Positions 47,239 through 56,743 are shown, counted from the first letter of the stretch. The stretch is 64,000 nucleotides of DNA from Janthinobacterium sp. Marseille (GCF_000013625.1 NC_009659.1:310001-374000), one strand, 5' to 3'. The notes: generated from the letters alone by a model not told the origin. Numbers and translations are program-made.

Positions 47239-49521
47239 ATGCAAAATCTTCTTCACAATCTCAATCCCGAACAACTCGCCGCTGTCACCTTACCCGCACA
47301 GCCTGCATTGATTCTGGCAGGTGCCGGTTCCGGCAAAACCCGCGTACTGACCACGCGCATCGCCTGGCTGATCCAGACCGGTCAGGTCTCGCCTGCGGGC
47401 ATACTTGCCGTGACTTTCACCAACAAGGCGGCGAAGGAAATGATGACGCGCCTGTCGGCGATGATGCCGATCAATACCCGCGGGATGTGGATAGGAACCT
47501 TCCACGGATTGTGTAACCGCCTGCTGCGTGCACATTATCGTGATGCCGCTTTGCCGCAGACTTTCCAGATCCTCGATTCACAGGATCAGTTATCGATGAT
47601 CAAGCGTTTGCTCAAGGCAAACAATATCGACGATGAAAAATATCCGCCGCGCAACCTGATGTACTTCATCAATGGTGCAAAAGACCAGGGTTTGCGCGCC
47701 AGTGCAGTAGAAGCCTTCGATGACTACAACCGCAAGATGGTGGAGTTGTACGAAATCTACGACCAGCAATGCCAGCGTGAAGGCGTGGTCGATTTCGCTG
47801 AACTCCTGTTGCGCACCTACGAATTACTGAGCCGCAACCAGCCTTTGCGCGAACATTATCAATCGCGCTTCCGTCACATCCTGGTCGACGAATTCCAGGA
47901 TACCAATGACCTGCAATACAACTGGCTGAAGCTGATGGCCGGTACGCAGGGCGCAGTGTTTGCGGTGGGCGACGACGATCAGAGTATCTATGCCTTCCGC
48001 GGTGCCAACGTCGGTAATATGAGTGCCTTCGAGCGTGAATTCAAAGTAGAGAACCTGATCAAGCTGGAGCAAAATTATCGCTCGCACGGTCACATCCTCG
48101 ATACCGCGAATACGCTGATTGCGAACAACAGCAAACGCCTCGGCAAGAATTTGCATACCGATGCCGGCCACGGCGAATTGGTGCGCATCTACGAAGCGAC
48201 CAGCGATTTGCAGGAAGCGCAATGGATCATAGAAGAGGCCAAGAGCCTGATCGCCGAAGGCGCAGCGCGTAGCGATATCGCCGTGCTGTATCGCTCGAAT
48301 GCGCAATCGCGTGTGATCGAGCATGCACTGTTTTCTTCCGGTATTCCGTATCGCGTATACGGCGGCCAGCGCTTCTTTGAACGCGCCGAGGTCAAGCACG
48401 CGATCGCTTACCTGCAATTGATGGATAACCCGCATAACGACTCCGCCTTCCTGCGCGTGGTGAACTTCCCGACGCGCGGCATTGGTGCTCGTTCGCTGGA
48501 GCAATTGCAGGATGCGGCCAAGCAATATGGAATTTCGCTATACGCGGCGGTGCCCTATGTCGCCGGCAAGGCCGGTACTTCGCTCGGTGCCTTCATCAAG
48601 TTAATAGAAGCGGCACGCTTCGAAACGCAAAACCTGCCCTTGCCGGAAATGGTGCAAGTGGTGATCGATGCCAGCGGCCTTATCACGCATTACCAGAATG
48701 AAAAAGAAGGTGCGGACCGCATAGAAAATCTGGAGCAAGTGGTTAGTGCCGCTACTTTGTTCGTATCGGAAGAAGGCTTCGGCCAGGATGCGCCGGCCTT
48801 GCTGGGACCGACCAGCCAGCAGATGGCAGGGCCGGCAATCGTGACGCAGGACGGCGTGGAAATACTGGATGCGGATGCGCCTTTGCCGGTTGTGATGTCG
48901 CCCTTGTCAGCTTTCCTGTCGCATGCATCGCTGGAAGCAGGTGACAACCAAGCACAAGCCGGACAAGATGCCTTGCAACTGATGACAGTGCATTCGGCCA
49001 AGGGGCTGGAATTCGATGCGGTATTCATCACCGGCCTCGAAGAAGGTTTGTTCCCGCACGAAAATTCGCAGAAGGAAGAAGACGGCGTGGAGGAAGAGCG
49101 ACGCCTGATGTATGTCGCGATTACTCGTGCCAAACGTCGTCTCTATATCAGCTTCTCGCAGACGCGCATGTTGCACGGCCAGATGCGTTTCAATTTGAAG
49201 TCGCGCTTCTTCGATGAAATGCCGGAAGATTCGCTGAAGTGGCTGTCGCCAAAAGTGCAGCAACATCACTGGACCGCGCATCCGAAAGCGGCATGGGAAG
49301 ATGCACTCGGTGCCGGCACCAATCAGATCGCACAGAATATCGTGAAAAAAGATATCGGTTGGCGCATAGGTGAATCCGTCGCGCATGCCAAATTCGGTGA
49401 AGGTGTGATCGTCAACATCGAAGGTAGTGGCGGCAATGCGCGTGCACATATCAACTTTGGCCGACATGGCATGAAGCTATTGGATTTGAGTGTTGCCAAG
49501 CTCGAGAAGGTGAGTGGCTGA
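47239..49521 (+). CDS. uvrD: UvrD/Rep-family DNA helicase
   Basis: 760-residue superfamily 1A 3'-to-5' helicase used in mismatch and excision repair. Walker A AGAGSGKTR near residues 27-35, motif Ia TFTNKAAKEM, Walker B VDEFQDTND with D217/E218, motif III VGDDDQSIYAFRGA, motif V VHSAKGLEFDAVF, motif VI RRLMYVAITRAKRRL. The C-terminus ends in the Tudor-like tail (VAHAKFGEGVIVNIEG), which binds RNA polymerase in UvrD/PcrA. The length is nearer UvrD than Rep. No ribosome site lies before the ATG. Confidence 0.93.
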   Translation: MQNLLHNLNPEQLAAVTLPAQPALILAGAGSGKTRVLTTRIAWLIQTGQVSPAGILAVTFTNKAAKEMMTRLSAMMPINTRGMWIGTFHGLCNRLLRAHYRDAALPQTFQILDSQDQLSMIKRLLKANNIDDEKYPPRNLMYFINGAKDQGLRASAVEAFDDYNRKMVELYEIYDQQCQREGVVDFAELLLRTYELLSRNQPLREHYQSRFRHILVDEFQDTNDLQYNWLKLMAGTQGAVFAVGDDDQSIYAFRGANVGNMSAFEREFKVENLIKLEQNYRSHGHILDTANTLIANNSKRLGKNLHTDAGHGELVRIYEATSDLQEAQWIIEEAKSLIAEGAARSDIAVLYRSNAQSRVIEHALFSSGIPYRVYGGQRFFERAEVKHAIAYLQLMDNPHNDSAFLRVVNFPTRGIGARSLEQLQDAAKQYGISLYAAVPYVAGKAGTSLGAFIKLIEAARFETQNLPLPEMVQVVIDASGLITHYQNEKEGADRIENLEQVVSAATLFVSEEGFGQDAPALLGPTSQQMAGPAIVTQDGVEILDADAPLPVVMSPLSAFLSHASLEAGDNQAQAGQDALQLMTVHSAKGLEFDAVFITGLEEGLFPHENSQKEEDGVEEERRLMYVAITRAKRRLYISFSQTRMLHGQMRFNLKSRFFDEMPEDSLKWLSPKVQQHHWTAHPKAAWEDALGAGTNQIAQNIVKKDIGWRIGESVAHAKFGEGVIVNIEGSGGNARAHINFGRHGMKLLDLSVAKLEKVSG

Positions 49522-49523
49522 GG

Positions 49524-49559
49524 CTGGGTGCAAGCGCTGCCGGCAGCGCTTGCACCCAG
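49524..49559. terminator. 36-bp perfect palindrome between convergent uvrD and BPSS1780 genes
   Basis: Arms CTGGGTGCAAGCGCTGCC and GGCAGCGCTTGCACCCAG meet without a spacer, 2 bp past the uvrD stop and 3 bp before the stop of the minus-strand gene. No T-run is present on either side, so it is a strong stem or cruciform without a canonical U-tract. Confidence 0.6.
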
Positions 49560-49562
49560 TCA

Positions 49563-50339
49563 TTAGAACGTAAGATTCTCCGGCGGTTCGCCGAACATTT
49601 GGATGTAGGTAGGGTAAAACGAGCAGTACATGATCACGGTCAACACCAGTGACATAGGCAGCAGGATGAAGATGGAAGCTGTTGCCGAATTCAATAACAT
49701 CCCCAGTATCGAACTCACCACAACCGGGAAGATCATCCCGATGCTGACCCAGGCCAAGCCGTAAATCAGGAAGGCCTTGCCGGCGCGACGCACGGCAAAG
49801 AAGCTATAGAAAATCGCCTTGCCCACGCCCATGCCTTGCCACGCGATCAGCGGTGCGGCAAACCAGAACGCCATCGCCGCAGGAATGTACACGGCAGCAG
49901 AGAAAAACATCGCCGTGGTCATGCTGGAAGCACGCACGGTTTCCGCATCCAGCACGATCTGGCCGGTCAGCGCCTGCCAGAACACACCACCATCAATCAG
50001 GCTGGAAGCGCCGACGGCGACAATGGCCGCAACCAGGTACAAGGTGCCGAGCTTGATCAGTGTGCGCATCGCAGGCGAACGGAAGCCCACCAGTAGCAGG
50101 TTCGGATAAACCCGTTTTCCGCTTTTGACGTAAGCACATGCATGCATGAAGCTCATCGAAAACAGTGGTACCAGGATCAGCGGCAGCAACTGACCAATGA
50201 CAGGAATGATGCCCAGTCCCAGCATCAGGAACATATAGGCAAAGAAGAGCGTCGATAATTCAGCCGGTTGCTTGCGGAAGATGGCAAAGCCTTCTTTCAC
50301 CCAAAGCCAACCGCTTATTGCAGGGAGTTTGTCCATCAT
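49563..50339 (-). CDS. BPSS1780-like integral membrane protein
   Basis: 258 residues, very hydrophobic, with about five to six membrane helices (for example [30 protein letters not shown] near residues 30-60). It resembles the BPSS1780 family of uncharacterised betaproteobacterial inner-membrane proteins. Its start overlaps the thrB stop by 4 bp (ATGA), so translation is coupled to homoserine kinase. This neighbourhood between thrB and uvrD recurs in the order but gives no functional clue. Confidence 0.8.
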   Translation of the reverse strand: MMDKLPAISGWLWVKEGFAIFRKQPAELSTLFFAYMFLMLGLGIIPVIGQLLPLILVPLFSMSFMHACAYVKSGKRVYPNLLLVGFRSPAMRTLIKLGTLYLVAAIVAVGASSLIDGGVFWQALTGQIVLDAETVRASSMTTAMFFSAAVYIPAAMAFWFAAPLIAWQGMGVGKAIFYSFFAVRRAGKAFLIYGLAWVSIGMIFPVVVSSILGMLLNSATASIFILLPMSLVLTVIMYCSFYPTYIQMFGEPPENLTF

Positions 50340-51304
50340 CCAGCCGATGTAAAAAGAGGGGGAGTCGCTTGTTCGATGCGCAAACGCAAGATACGTTCAA
50401 AATGGCCAGGATCATGCGGCGTCAGCATTTCCGCATCGCGCGGCAAATGGAAATCATACAGGCGTGACAGCCAGAACCGCAAAGCCCCGGCACGCAGCAT
50501 CGTTTGCCATGCCGCTTGCTCTGCAGCGGTGAATGGACGTACATGATGGTAGGCATCCAGCATGGCGCGTACCCGTTCCTGATCCAATACACCGGTTTCC
50601 ACATCGATACACCAGTCATTCACGGTGACAGCGACATCGAACAGCCAGGTATCGCAACCGGCGAAATAGAAATCGAAGAAGCCGGTCAGGTGATCGCCGC
50701 TGAACATCACATTGTTGCGGAACAGGTCGGCATGGATAGGACCGTTCTGCAATTGATGATAAGTATCGGATTCAGCAAACGCGTTCTGGAAAGCCATTTC
50801 TTCTGCCAGCAGCTGTTTATTGCTGTCCGACAGGTAAGGCATGACGATAGGCGCGGTTTCATTACGCCAGGCCAGGCCACGCAGGTTCGGTTGGCGAATC
50901 GGGAAATTTTCTGCTGCGATATGCATGCGCGCCAGCATCGCACCGACTGCGGCACAATGCACTGCTTGCGGTTCCATCTGCGAGCTGCCTTCGAGCTTGC
51001 TGACGATGGCCGCCGGTTTGCCGTGCAAGGCATTGATCAAATTACCCTGATGCGTCGCGATAGGTGCTGGCACCAGTACGCCGCGTTCCGCCAGATGGCG
51101 CATCAGGTTCAGGTAAAAGGGCAGTTGTTCGAAGCTGAGGTTTTCGAATATGGTCAAAACATATTCGCCGAACTCGGTCGTAATGAAAAAATTGGTGTTT
51201 TCAATGCCGGATGGAATGCCCTTGATCGCGAGCGCTTTGCCCAGATCGAATTGGGTGATCCATTGGGAGAGGTCATCCAGGGTGACCGGAGTAAATACTG
51301 CCAT
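50336..51304 (-). CDS. thrB: Homoserine kinase (choline-kinase-like type)
   Basis: Phosphorylates homoserine in threonine synthesis. 322 residues of the aminoglycoside-phosphotransferase/choline-kinase fold rather than the GHMP fold of enteric ThrB. The catalytic loop [14 protein letters not shown] and the metal-binding GFFDFYFAG are intact, and the N-terminal [16 protein letters not shown] is typical of the betaproteobacterial and Pseudomonas enzymes. The next gene overlaps its end by 4 bp. A strong terminator separates it from the DUF2782 gene upstream. Confidence 0.94.
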   Translation of the reverse strand: MAVFTPVTLDDLSQWITQFDLGKALAIKGIPSGIENTNFFITTEFGEYVLTIFENLSFEQLPFYLNLMRHLAERGVLVPAPIATHQGNLINALHGKPAAIVSKLEGSSQMEPQAVHCAAVGAMLARMHIAAENFPIRQPNLRGLAWRNETAPIVMPYLSDSNKQLLAEEMAFQNAFAESDTYHQLQNGPIHADLFRNNVMFSGDHLTGFFDFYFAGCDTWLFDVAVTVNDWCIDVETGVLDQERVRAMLDAYHHVRPFTAAEQAAWQTMLRAGALRFWLSRLYDFHLPRDAEMLTPHDPGHFERILRLRIEQATPPLFTSAG

Positions 51305-51344
51305 GGGGAAATTAGAAAGAAATACCTGCCGTCAAAAAACAAAA

Positions 51345-51368
51345 AATAACGCACCGAGGTGCGTTATT
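51345..51368 (-). terminator. Rho-independent terminator after the DUF2782 gene
   Basis: AATAACGCACC (51345-51355) pairs with GGTGCGTTATT (51358-51368) over a 2-nt gap; on the minus strand it is followed by a long T-rich run (TTTTTTGTTTTTT). It lies between DUF2782 and thrB, so thrB needs its own promoter or read-through. Confidence 0.85.
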
Positions 51369-51395
51369 CAGGAACGCTTGCATTGAGCAAGTAAA

Positions 51396-51803
51396 TTACT
51401 TGCCAGGTGCCGGAGCCAGTGTTTCTACAGGCTCAGGTGCCGGATGGCTTTTCGGTGGGCCGAATTCGCCGATCTGGAATTGCACCGGACGCGAGCTGTC
51501 GCTTTGGCCATCGCCGCGCATCGCGCTGCCGGCCGGGTCATTCGGATAGGCGTAATAGGTAGTACGGCCGGTTTGTACCTTCACTTCCGTTACGCGACCC
51601 TGGGATTTTTTCTCGGTAATTTTCTTTTGCGTATCAGGCTGGCGGATGGTCACCTCCGGTGCAGCACCTTCTTCCAGGCGTTGCATTTGTGGTGGCGGTG
51701 GGGCTACGTCATTGCCGGGCGCATTTTGTGCGCTTACAAGCATAGGCGTAGCGAAAACTGCCGCTGTAATCGTGATGAGGGACCAGATTTTGGATGTGCG
51801 CAT
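51396..51803 (-). CDS. DUF2782 family exported protein
   Basis: 135 residues with a cleavable Sec signal peptide (MRTSKIWSLITITAAVFATPMLVSAQ), a Pro-rich linker, then the small DUF2782 domain with KKITEKKSQGRVTEVKVQTGRTTYYAYPND and a Pro-rich tail. Probably periplasmic; no catalytic motif. Function is unknown. It is divergent from polA and the family is regularly found between polA and thrB. Confidence 0.85.
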   Translation of the reverse strand: MRTSKIWSLITITAAVFATPMLVSAQNAPGNDVAPPPPQMQRLEEGAAPEVTIRQPDTQKKITEKKSQGRVTEVKVQTGRTTYYAYPNDPAGSAMRGDGQSDSSRPVQFQIGEFGPPKSHPAPEPVETLAPAPGK

Positions 51804-52055
51804 GATGTGTGTATGAGCCCGTCGTTGAAAGGAAATTAAGTAAGATGGTTCATTGTAACAAACAGGGCTAAGCCTGCTGAAAATAGTTCATTTTGTTATG
51901 AAACGTTCCATAAACACAATTTGCCGTCACAGCGTGCAGAATTTGCACGGGTAAACTCTGCCATAATCGTAGCCGTTTGCCATCAGAGCTTAATCCTGTG
52001 GCCTGCTTTATATAGACAGCCTTGTCGCCGTCCCTGTTTCCCTGACTGAATTCCT

Positions 52056-54809
52056 ATGAATAAAACCCTGTTGTTAGTTGATGGTTCCAGCTATTTGTAC
52101 CGCGCTTTCCACGCGATGCCTGATTTGCGCGGCCCGAATGGCGCGCCTACCGGCGCCATCTACGGCATGATCAATATGCTGCGCCGCTTGCGCAAGGACT
52201 ATCCCGATGCGGAATACATGGCCTGCGTATTCGATGCCAAGGGCAAAACCTTCCGTGACGATTTATATGCCGAGTACAAGGCGCAGCGTGCGTCCATGCC
52301 GGACGACCTGGTGAAACAGATCGAACCCATCCATGAAGCGGTACGTGCGATGGGCTGGCCCATCCTGATGGTGGAGGGGATAGAAGCGGATGACGTTATC
52401 GGTACGCTGGCGGTAGAGGCCGTCAAGCACGGGATGGATACCGTGATCTCGACCGGCGACAAGGATCTGGCACAACTGGTGAATGATCGCGTCATGCTGA
52501 TCAATACGATGAGCAATGAAAAGCTGGACCGTGACGGCGTAATCGCCAAATTTGGCGTGCCGCCGGAACGCATCATCGATTACCTGACGCTGATTGGCGA
52601 TACCGTCGATAACGTCCCGGGTGTGGACAAAGTCGGACCAAAAACCGCAGTCAAATGGTTGACCCAGTATGGCACGCTGGACGGCATCGTCGAGCACGCA
52701 GCCGACATCAAGGGTGCGGTCGGCGATAACCTGCGTCGCGCACTGGATTGGTTGCCACAAGCCAAAACACTGATCACGGTGAAAACGGATTGCGACTTGT
52801 CCGGACATATGGACACGATTGTCGAATCGCTGACGCAACGTCCGGAAGATAAGGACGCGATGATCGATTTCTTCACGCGTAACGGTTTCAAGACCTGGTT
52901 GCGTGAATTGTCAGATAAACCGGAAGCGGCAGATGCTGCCGCTGCACCTGCTGCAGATGCAGCACCGCAAGGTGCTTTGTTCGCTGACGATGCACCGGAA
53001 GTCGAAAAGCATTATGAAACGATCTTGACGGAAGCTGAGCTGGAGCGCTGGTTGCAGAAAATCGATAGCGCGGTACTGACTTCTATCGATACCGAAACCA
53101 CTTCGCTGATCCCGATGCAGGCACAACTGGTAGGTATTTCACTCTGTTGCGAACCGGGCGTTGCTGCGTATATTCCAGTCGCACATCATTACCAGGACGT
53201 ACCGCAGCAATTATCGCGTGAGCTCGTATTGGAAAAAATGAAGCCATGGCTGGAAGATGCGAGTAAGGCCAAGGTTGGACAAAACCTGAAATACGATAGC
53301 CATATCTTTGCCAATCACGGCGTCAATCTGCGCGGCATCGTGCACGACACCCTGCTCGAATCCTACGTCTTTGAATCGCACCGCAGTCACGATATGGATA
53401 GCCTGGCCCTGCGCCATTTGAATCGCAAGACGATTACCTTCCAGGAGGTTTGCGGCAAGGGCGCATCGCAAATCGGTTTCGAGCAGGTCGAGATCGGTCG
53501 TGCCACCGAATACGCGGCTGAAGATGCAGACATTACGCTGCAACTGCATCAACGCATGTGGCCGAATGTGGCGGAAGATAATGGCCTGACTTTTGTCTAT
53601 GAAAAGATCGAGTTGCCGACTGCGGTAGTACTGCAAAAGATAGAGCGTAATGGTGTATTGATCGATCCCGATTTATTGGCCAAGCAATCGAATGAACTCG
53701 GCAAGCGCATGCTGGAGATCGAACAGAATGCCTACGAACTGGCTGAGCAGCCTTTCAATTTGAATTCACCGAAACAAATAGGCGAAATCTTTTTTGAAAA
53801 GTTGAAGCTGCCGGTCGTCAAGAAAACGCCATCGGGTTCGCCATCCACCGATGAAGAAGTACTGCAAAAACTGGCTGAGGATTATCCACTGCCGAAAGTC
53901 TTGCTCGAATATCGTGGTTTGTCGAAACTGAAATCGACCTATACCGATAAATTGCCGAAGATGATAGATCCGACTACCGGCCGCGTGCATACCAATTATG
54001 CGCAAGCGGTGGCGGTGACCGGTCGCCTGGCATCGAACGATCCCAACCTGCAAAACATCCCTATCCGCAATGCAGAAGGCCGGCGTATACGCGAAGCCTT
54101 TATTGCCGCGCCGGGGAATGTCATTGTCTCTGCCGATTATTCGCAAATCGAGTTGCGCATCATGGCGCATATTTCCGGTGACGAAAATATGCTGCAAGCC
54201 TTTGCCGACGGCGAGGATATCCATCGTGCAACGGCGGCAGAAATTTTTGGCGTCGAGCGCAGGGCGGTTGACAGTGAGCAACGTCGTTATGCGAAGGTGA
54301 TTAACTTCGGCCTTATCTATGGCATGAGTGCTTTCGGCCTGGCCGGCAACCTCGGTATAGAACGCTCGGCCGCACAAAGCTATATCGAGCGGTACTTCCA
54401 TCGTTTCGCCGGCGTGAAGCGCTATATGGATGAAACCCGTCTCGAAGCCAAGGCGCGTGGCTATGTGCAAACTGTTTTTGGCCGTCGCCTGTGGCTGCCG
54501 GAAATCAATTCGCCTAACGGTCCGCGTCGCCAGGGTGCCGAACGGGCGGCGATCAACGCGCCTATGCAGGGTACTGCGGCTGACCTGATCAAGCTGGCGA
54601 TGATCGCGGTGCAGGGCTGGCTGGAGACAGAAAAGCTGCAGTCGAAAATGATCATGCAGGTACACGATGAATTGGTGCTGGAAGTGCCGGAAACCGAGTT
54701 GCCGCTGGTCCGTGAGAAACTGCCGGAACTGATGCGTCATGTCGCGCAACTGAAAGTGCCTTTGATCGCCGAAGTGGGCGTCGGCAATAACTGGGATAAA
54801 GCGCACTAA
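52056..54809 (+). CDS. polA: DNA polymerase I
   Basis: Repairs and processes Okazaki fragments. 917 residues with all three activities: a 5'-3' exonuclease domain (start LLLVDGSSYLYRAFHA, then EADDVIGTLA), a 3'-5' proofreading domain with D345 and E347 in SIDTETTSL, and the polymerase domain with motif A DYSQIELR (D694), the O-helix RRYAKVINFGLIYGMSAFGL and motif C VHDE (D871/E872). An Ala-rich linker near residues 288-305 joins the first two. It is monocistronic and divergent from DUF2782. Confidence 0.98.
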   Translation: MNKTLLLVDGSSYLYRAFHAMPDLRGPNGAPTGAIYGMINMLRRLRKDYPDAEYMACVFDAKGKTFRDDLYAEYKAQRASMPDDLVKQIEPIHEAVRAMGWPILMVEGIEADDVIGTLAVEAVKHGMDTVISTGDKDLAQLVNDRVMLINTMSNEKLDRDGVIAKFGVPPERIIDYLTLIGDTVDNVPGVDKVGPKTAVKWLTQYGTLDGIVEHAADIKGAVGDNLRRALDWLPQAKTLITVKTDCDLSGHMDTIVESLTQRPEDKDAMIDFFTRNGFKTWLRELSDKPEAADAAAAPAADAAPQGALFADDAPEVEKHYETILTEAELERWLQKIDSAVLTSIDTETTSLIPMQAQLVGISLCCEPGVAAYIPVAHHYQDVPQQLSRELVLEKMKPWLEDASKAKVGQNLKYDSHIFANHGVNLRGIVHDTLLESYVFESHRSHDMDSLALRHLNRKTITFQEVCGKGASQIGFEQVEIGRATEYAAEDADITLQLHQRMWPNVAEDNGLTFVYEKIELPTAVVLQKIERNGVLIDPDLLAKQSNELGKRMLEIEQNAYELAEQPFNLNSPKQIGEIFFEKLKLPVVKKTPSGSPSTDEEVLQKLAEDYPLPKVLLEYRGLSKLKSTYTDKLPKMIDPTTGRVHTNYAQAVAVTGRLASNDPNLQNIPIRNAEGRRIREAFIAAPGNVIVSADYSQIELRIMAHISGDENMLQAFADGEDIHRATAAEIFGVERRAVDSEQRRYAKVINFGLIYGMSAFGLAGNLGIERSAAQSYIERYFHRFAGVKRYMDETRLEAKARGYVQTVFGRRLWLPEINSPNGPRRQGAERAAINAPMQGTAADLIKLAMIAVQGWLETEKLQSKMIMQVHDELVLEVPETELPLVREKLPELMRHVAQLKVPLIAEVGVGNNWDKAH

Positions 54810-54913
54810 GAATTTGGAGTGCATGCCGTATTGATTTCGCCGTTTGCTGTCGCGGTGCGGGCAGCAAGTATTTTTTCAATTGAGATGCAAGAACTATCTA
54901 CTGGAGGATTGCA

Positions 54914-55798
54914 ATGGATAATTTGAAAGAGGACTTCGATAGCCTGGTCGCCAAAACACCGATCTCCGATGGCGTTGATCGGCGCGGCTTTTTGAAGACG
55001 GCTTTGGGTAGCGGATTTGCCGCAGCAGTGTTGCCGATTGCCGCGCACAGTGCGGTGACAACGGATAGCAAAGGCCTGACGGTAGGCGAAATCACGGTTA
55101 ATGTGAATGGCCAGGCGGTACCGGTCTATCGTGCACAACCGGCGGGCAAAACCAATTTGCCGGTGGTGCTGGTGATTTCCGAAATCTTTGGCGTGCATGA
55201 ATACATCGCCGACGTCGCACGTCGTTTCGCCAAGCTTGGTTATCTGGCGCTGGCTCCTGAGTTATTCGTGCGCCAGGGCGATCCCGGTTCTTATGGCACG
55301 ATCGCTGAATTGCAAAAAGAAATTATCTCCAAAGTACCGGATGCACAGGTGATGACCGACCTCGATGCGGTGGTGGCCTGGGCCAAGGCGAATGGCGGTA
55401 ATACCGACAAGCTGGGCATTACCGGTTTTTGCTGGGGTGGTCGTGTGACCTGGCTGTACTCTGCGCACAATCCGAAGATCAAGGCTGGTGTCGCCTGGTA
55501 TGGCCGCCTGGTCGGCAATAACAATGAATTGACGCCGAACAATCCGGTCGATATCGCCGCCAAGCTGAAAACCCCGGTCCTGGGTTTGTACGGCGCGCAG
55601 GACGGCGGCATCCCGGTCACGACCGTGGTGCAAATGCAGGATGCGCTGTCCAAGGGCAAGAGCAAGTCCGAGTTCGTGCTGTTCAAGAATTCCGGCCACG
55701 CTTTCCACGCCGACTATCGCTCCAGCTATGTAGAGGCGGATGCGAAAGAAGGCTGGCAGCGCTGCATCGACTGGTTTAAAACCCACGGCGTAAGCTAA
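54914..55798 (+). CDS. Tat-exported dienelactone-hydrolase-family protein
   Basis: 294 residues. A twin-arginine motif DRRGFLK (22-28) and the hydrophobic stretch to about residue 48 indicate Tat export. The alpha/beta-hydrolase domain carries the DLH triad as C173 in GFCWGGR, D230 in GAQDGG and H262 in SGHAFHA; E90 in ISEIFGVHEYI matches the resting-state Glu of dienelactone hydrolase. The substrate is unknown; family members hydrolyse lactones and other esters. TGGAGG precedes the ATG. It sits alone, with a strong terminator behind. Confidence 0.88.
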   Translation: MDNLKEDFDSLVAKTPISDGVDRRGFLKTALGSGFAAAVLPIAAHSAVTTDSKGLTVGEITVNVNGQAVPVYRAQPAGKTNLPVVLVISEIFGVHEYIADVARRFAKLGYLALAPELFVRQGDPGSYGTIAELQKEIISKVPDAQVMTDLDAVVAWAKANGGNTDKLGITGFCWGGRVTWLYSAHNPKIKAGVAWYGRLVGNNNELTPNNPVDIAAKLKTPVLGLYGAQDGGIPVTTVVQMQDALSKGKSKSEFVLFKNSGHAFHADYRSSYVEADAKEGWQRCIDWFKTHGVS

Positions 55799-55820
55799 AC
55801 ACAGGCCATCAGGGCCGCAG

Positions 55821-55858
55821 ACGCGACGCTGTGGCATATCCGCACCGTCGCGTTTTTA
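55821..55858 (+). terminator. Terminator after the dienelactone-hydrolase-like gene
   Basis: ACGCGACG (55821-55828) pairs with CGTCGCGT (55846-55853), with inner GTG/CAC pairing, followed by a T-rich run (TTTTTATTT from 55853). Confidence 0.85.
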
Positions 55859-55922
55859 TTTGCTGAAATAGCCGGGATATGTTTTAATTTGCAACCTTGT
55901 TGCATTAAGCCCGGAGCCAAAA

Positions 55923-56705
55923 ATTAATTCCACGCTCGTTTCCATCCTGTTGACCACCGCCATTTCCGGTGTCTTCAGCATTTCTGCCGCGGCTTTGTTT
56001 TCATTTTCACTGCTGTCCAAGCTGGTAGACCGCATGGTCAGCCTGTCGGTCGGCATTCTGCTGGCGACTTCGCTCTTGCATGCCTTGCCGGAAGCGTTTG
56101 AGTCGGGTGCCGATACACATGCATTGTTTGCGCTGCTGCTGGCCGGTTTGCTGGGTTTCTTCCTGTTGGAGAAGTTCGCGATCCTGCGTCACTCGCATCA
56201 TCATGAAGATGACGGTCACGGCCACGAACACGGGCATGATGCCAAAGAAGCGGGCGCCGCCGGCTGGATGATCCTGGTTGGTGACAGCCTGCACAATTTC
56301 ACCGATGGCATCCTGATCGCGGCTGCTTTTCTGGCCGATCCCCATCTTGGCATCCTGACCGGCCTGGCTATTATTGCGCATGAAATCCCGCAGGAAATCG
56401 GCGACTTCATCGTGTTGTTGAACGCTGGTTTCAGCCGTAAGCGTGCTTATGCCTACAACATCATTTCCGGTTTGACTGCAGTGGTTGGCGGCATCGTCGG
56501 TTACCTGATGCTGGACCAGTCGCAAGAGTGGATTCCGTATGTGCTGGTATTTGCCTCATCCGGATTTATCTATATCGCAGTCAGCGACCTGATGCCGCAG
56601 ATGCAGCGTCGCGCATCATTGCGCGAGACGATCCCGCAAGTTTTGCTGATCGCACTTGGCGTGGGTATTGTTTTATTCCTGACCGGACACGCGCACGCTC
56701 ATTAA
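55923..56705 (+). CDS. ZIP-family metal transporter, probable AUU start
   Basis: Inner-membrane importer of divalent metals such as zinc. The frame gives 251 residues from TTG 55950, but reading upstream adds I-N-S-T-L-V-S-I-L with GGAG at 55913-55916 spaced 6 nt from ATT at 55923, so I place the start there (260 residues). Eight helices are expected; the loop after helix 3 is His-rich (RHSHHHEDDGHGHEHGHD), and TM4/TM5 carry the metal motifs SLHNFTDGILI and IAHEIPQEIGDF. The C-terminus HAHAH is also His-rich. The start is inference and TTG at 55950 remains possible. Confidence 0.85.
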   Translation: MNSTLVSILLTTAISGVFSISAAALFSFSLLSKLVDRMVSLSVGILLATSLLHALPEAFESGADTHALFALLLAGLLGFFLLEKFAILRHSHHHEDDGHGHEHGHDAKEAGAAGWMILVGDSLHNFTDGILIAAAFLADPHLGILTGLAIIAHEIPQEIGDFIVLLNAGFSRKRAYAYNIISGLTAVVGGIVGYLMLDQSQEWIPYVLVFASSGFIYIAVSDLMPQMQRRASLRETIPQVLLIALGVGIVLFLTGHAHAH

Positions 56706-56710
56706 GTCGT

Positions 56711-56743
56711 GCGCGCCGGTCTGGCTCAGGCTACCGGGCGCGC
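56711..56743. terminator. Bulged hairpin between convergent ZIP and sulfurtransferase genes
   Basis: GCGCGCCGGT (56711-56720) pairs with ACCGGGCGCGC (56733-56743) with one bulged G. It overlaps the end of the minus-strand gene; only 20 bp separate the two stops, and no T-run is seen. Confidence 0.45.

Noticed and set aside
55950..56705. TTG at 55950 as the start of the ZIP transporter
   Set aside because: It lacks a ribosome site and trims the first helix; kept only as an alternative to the ATT at 55923.
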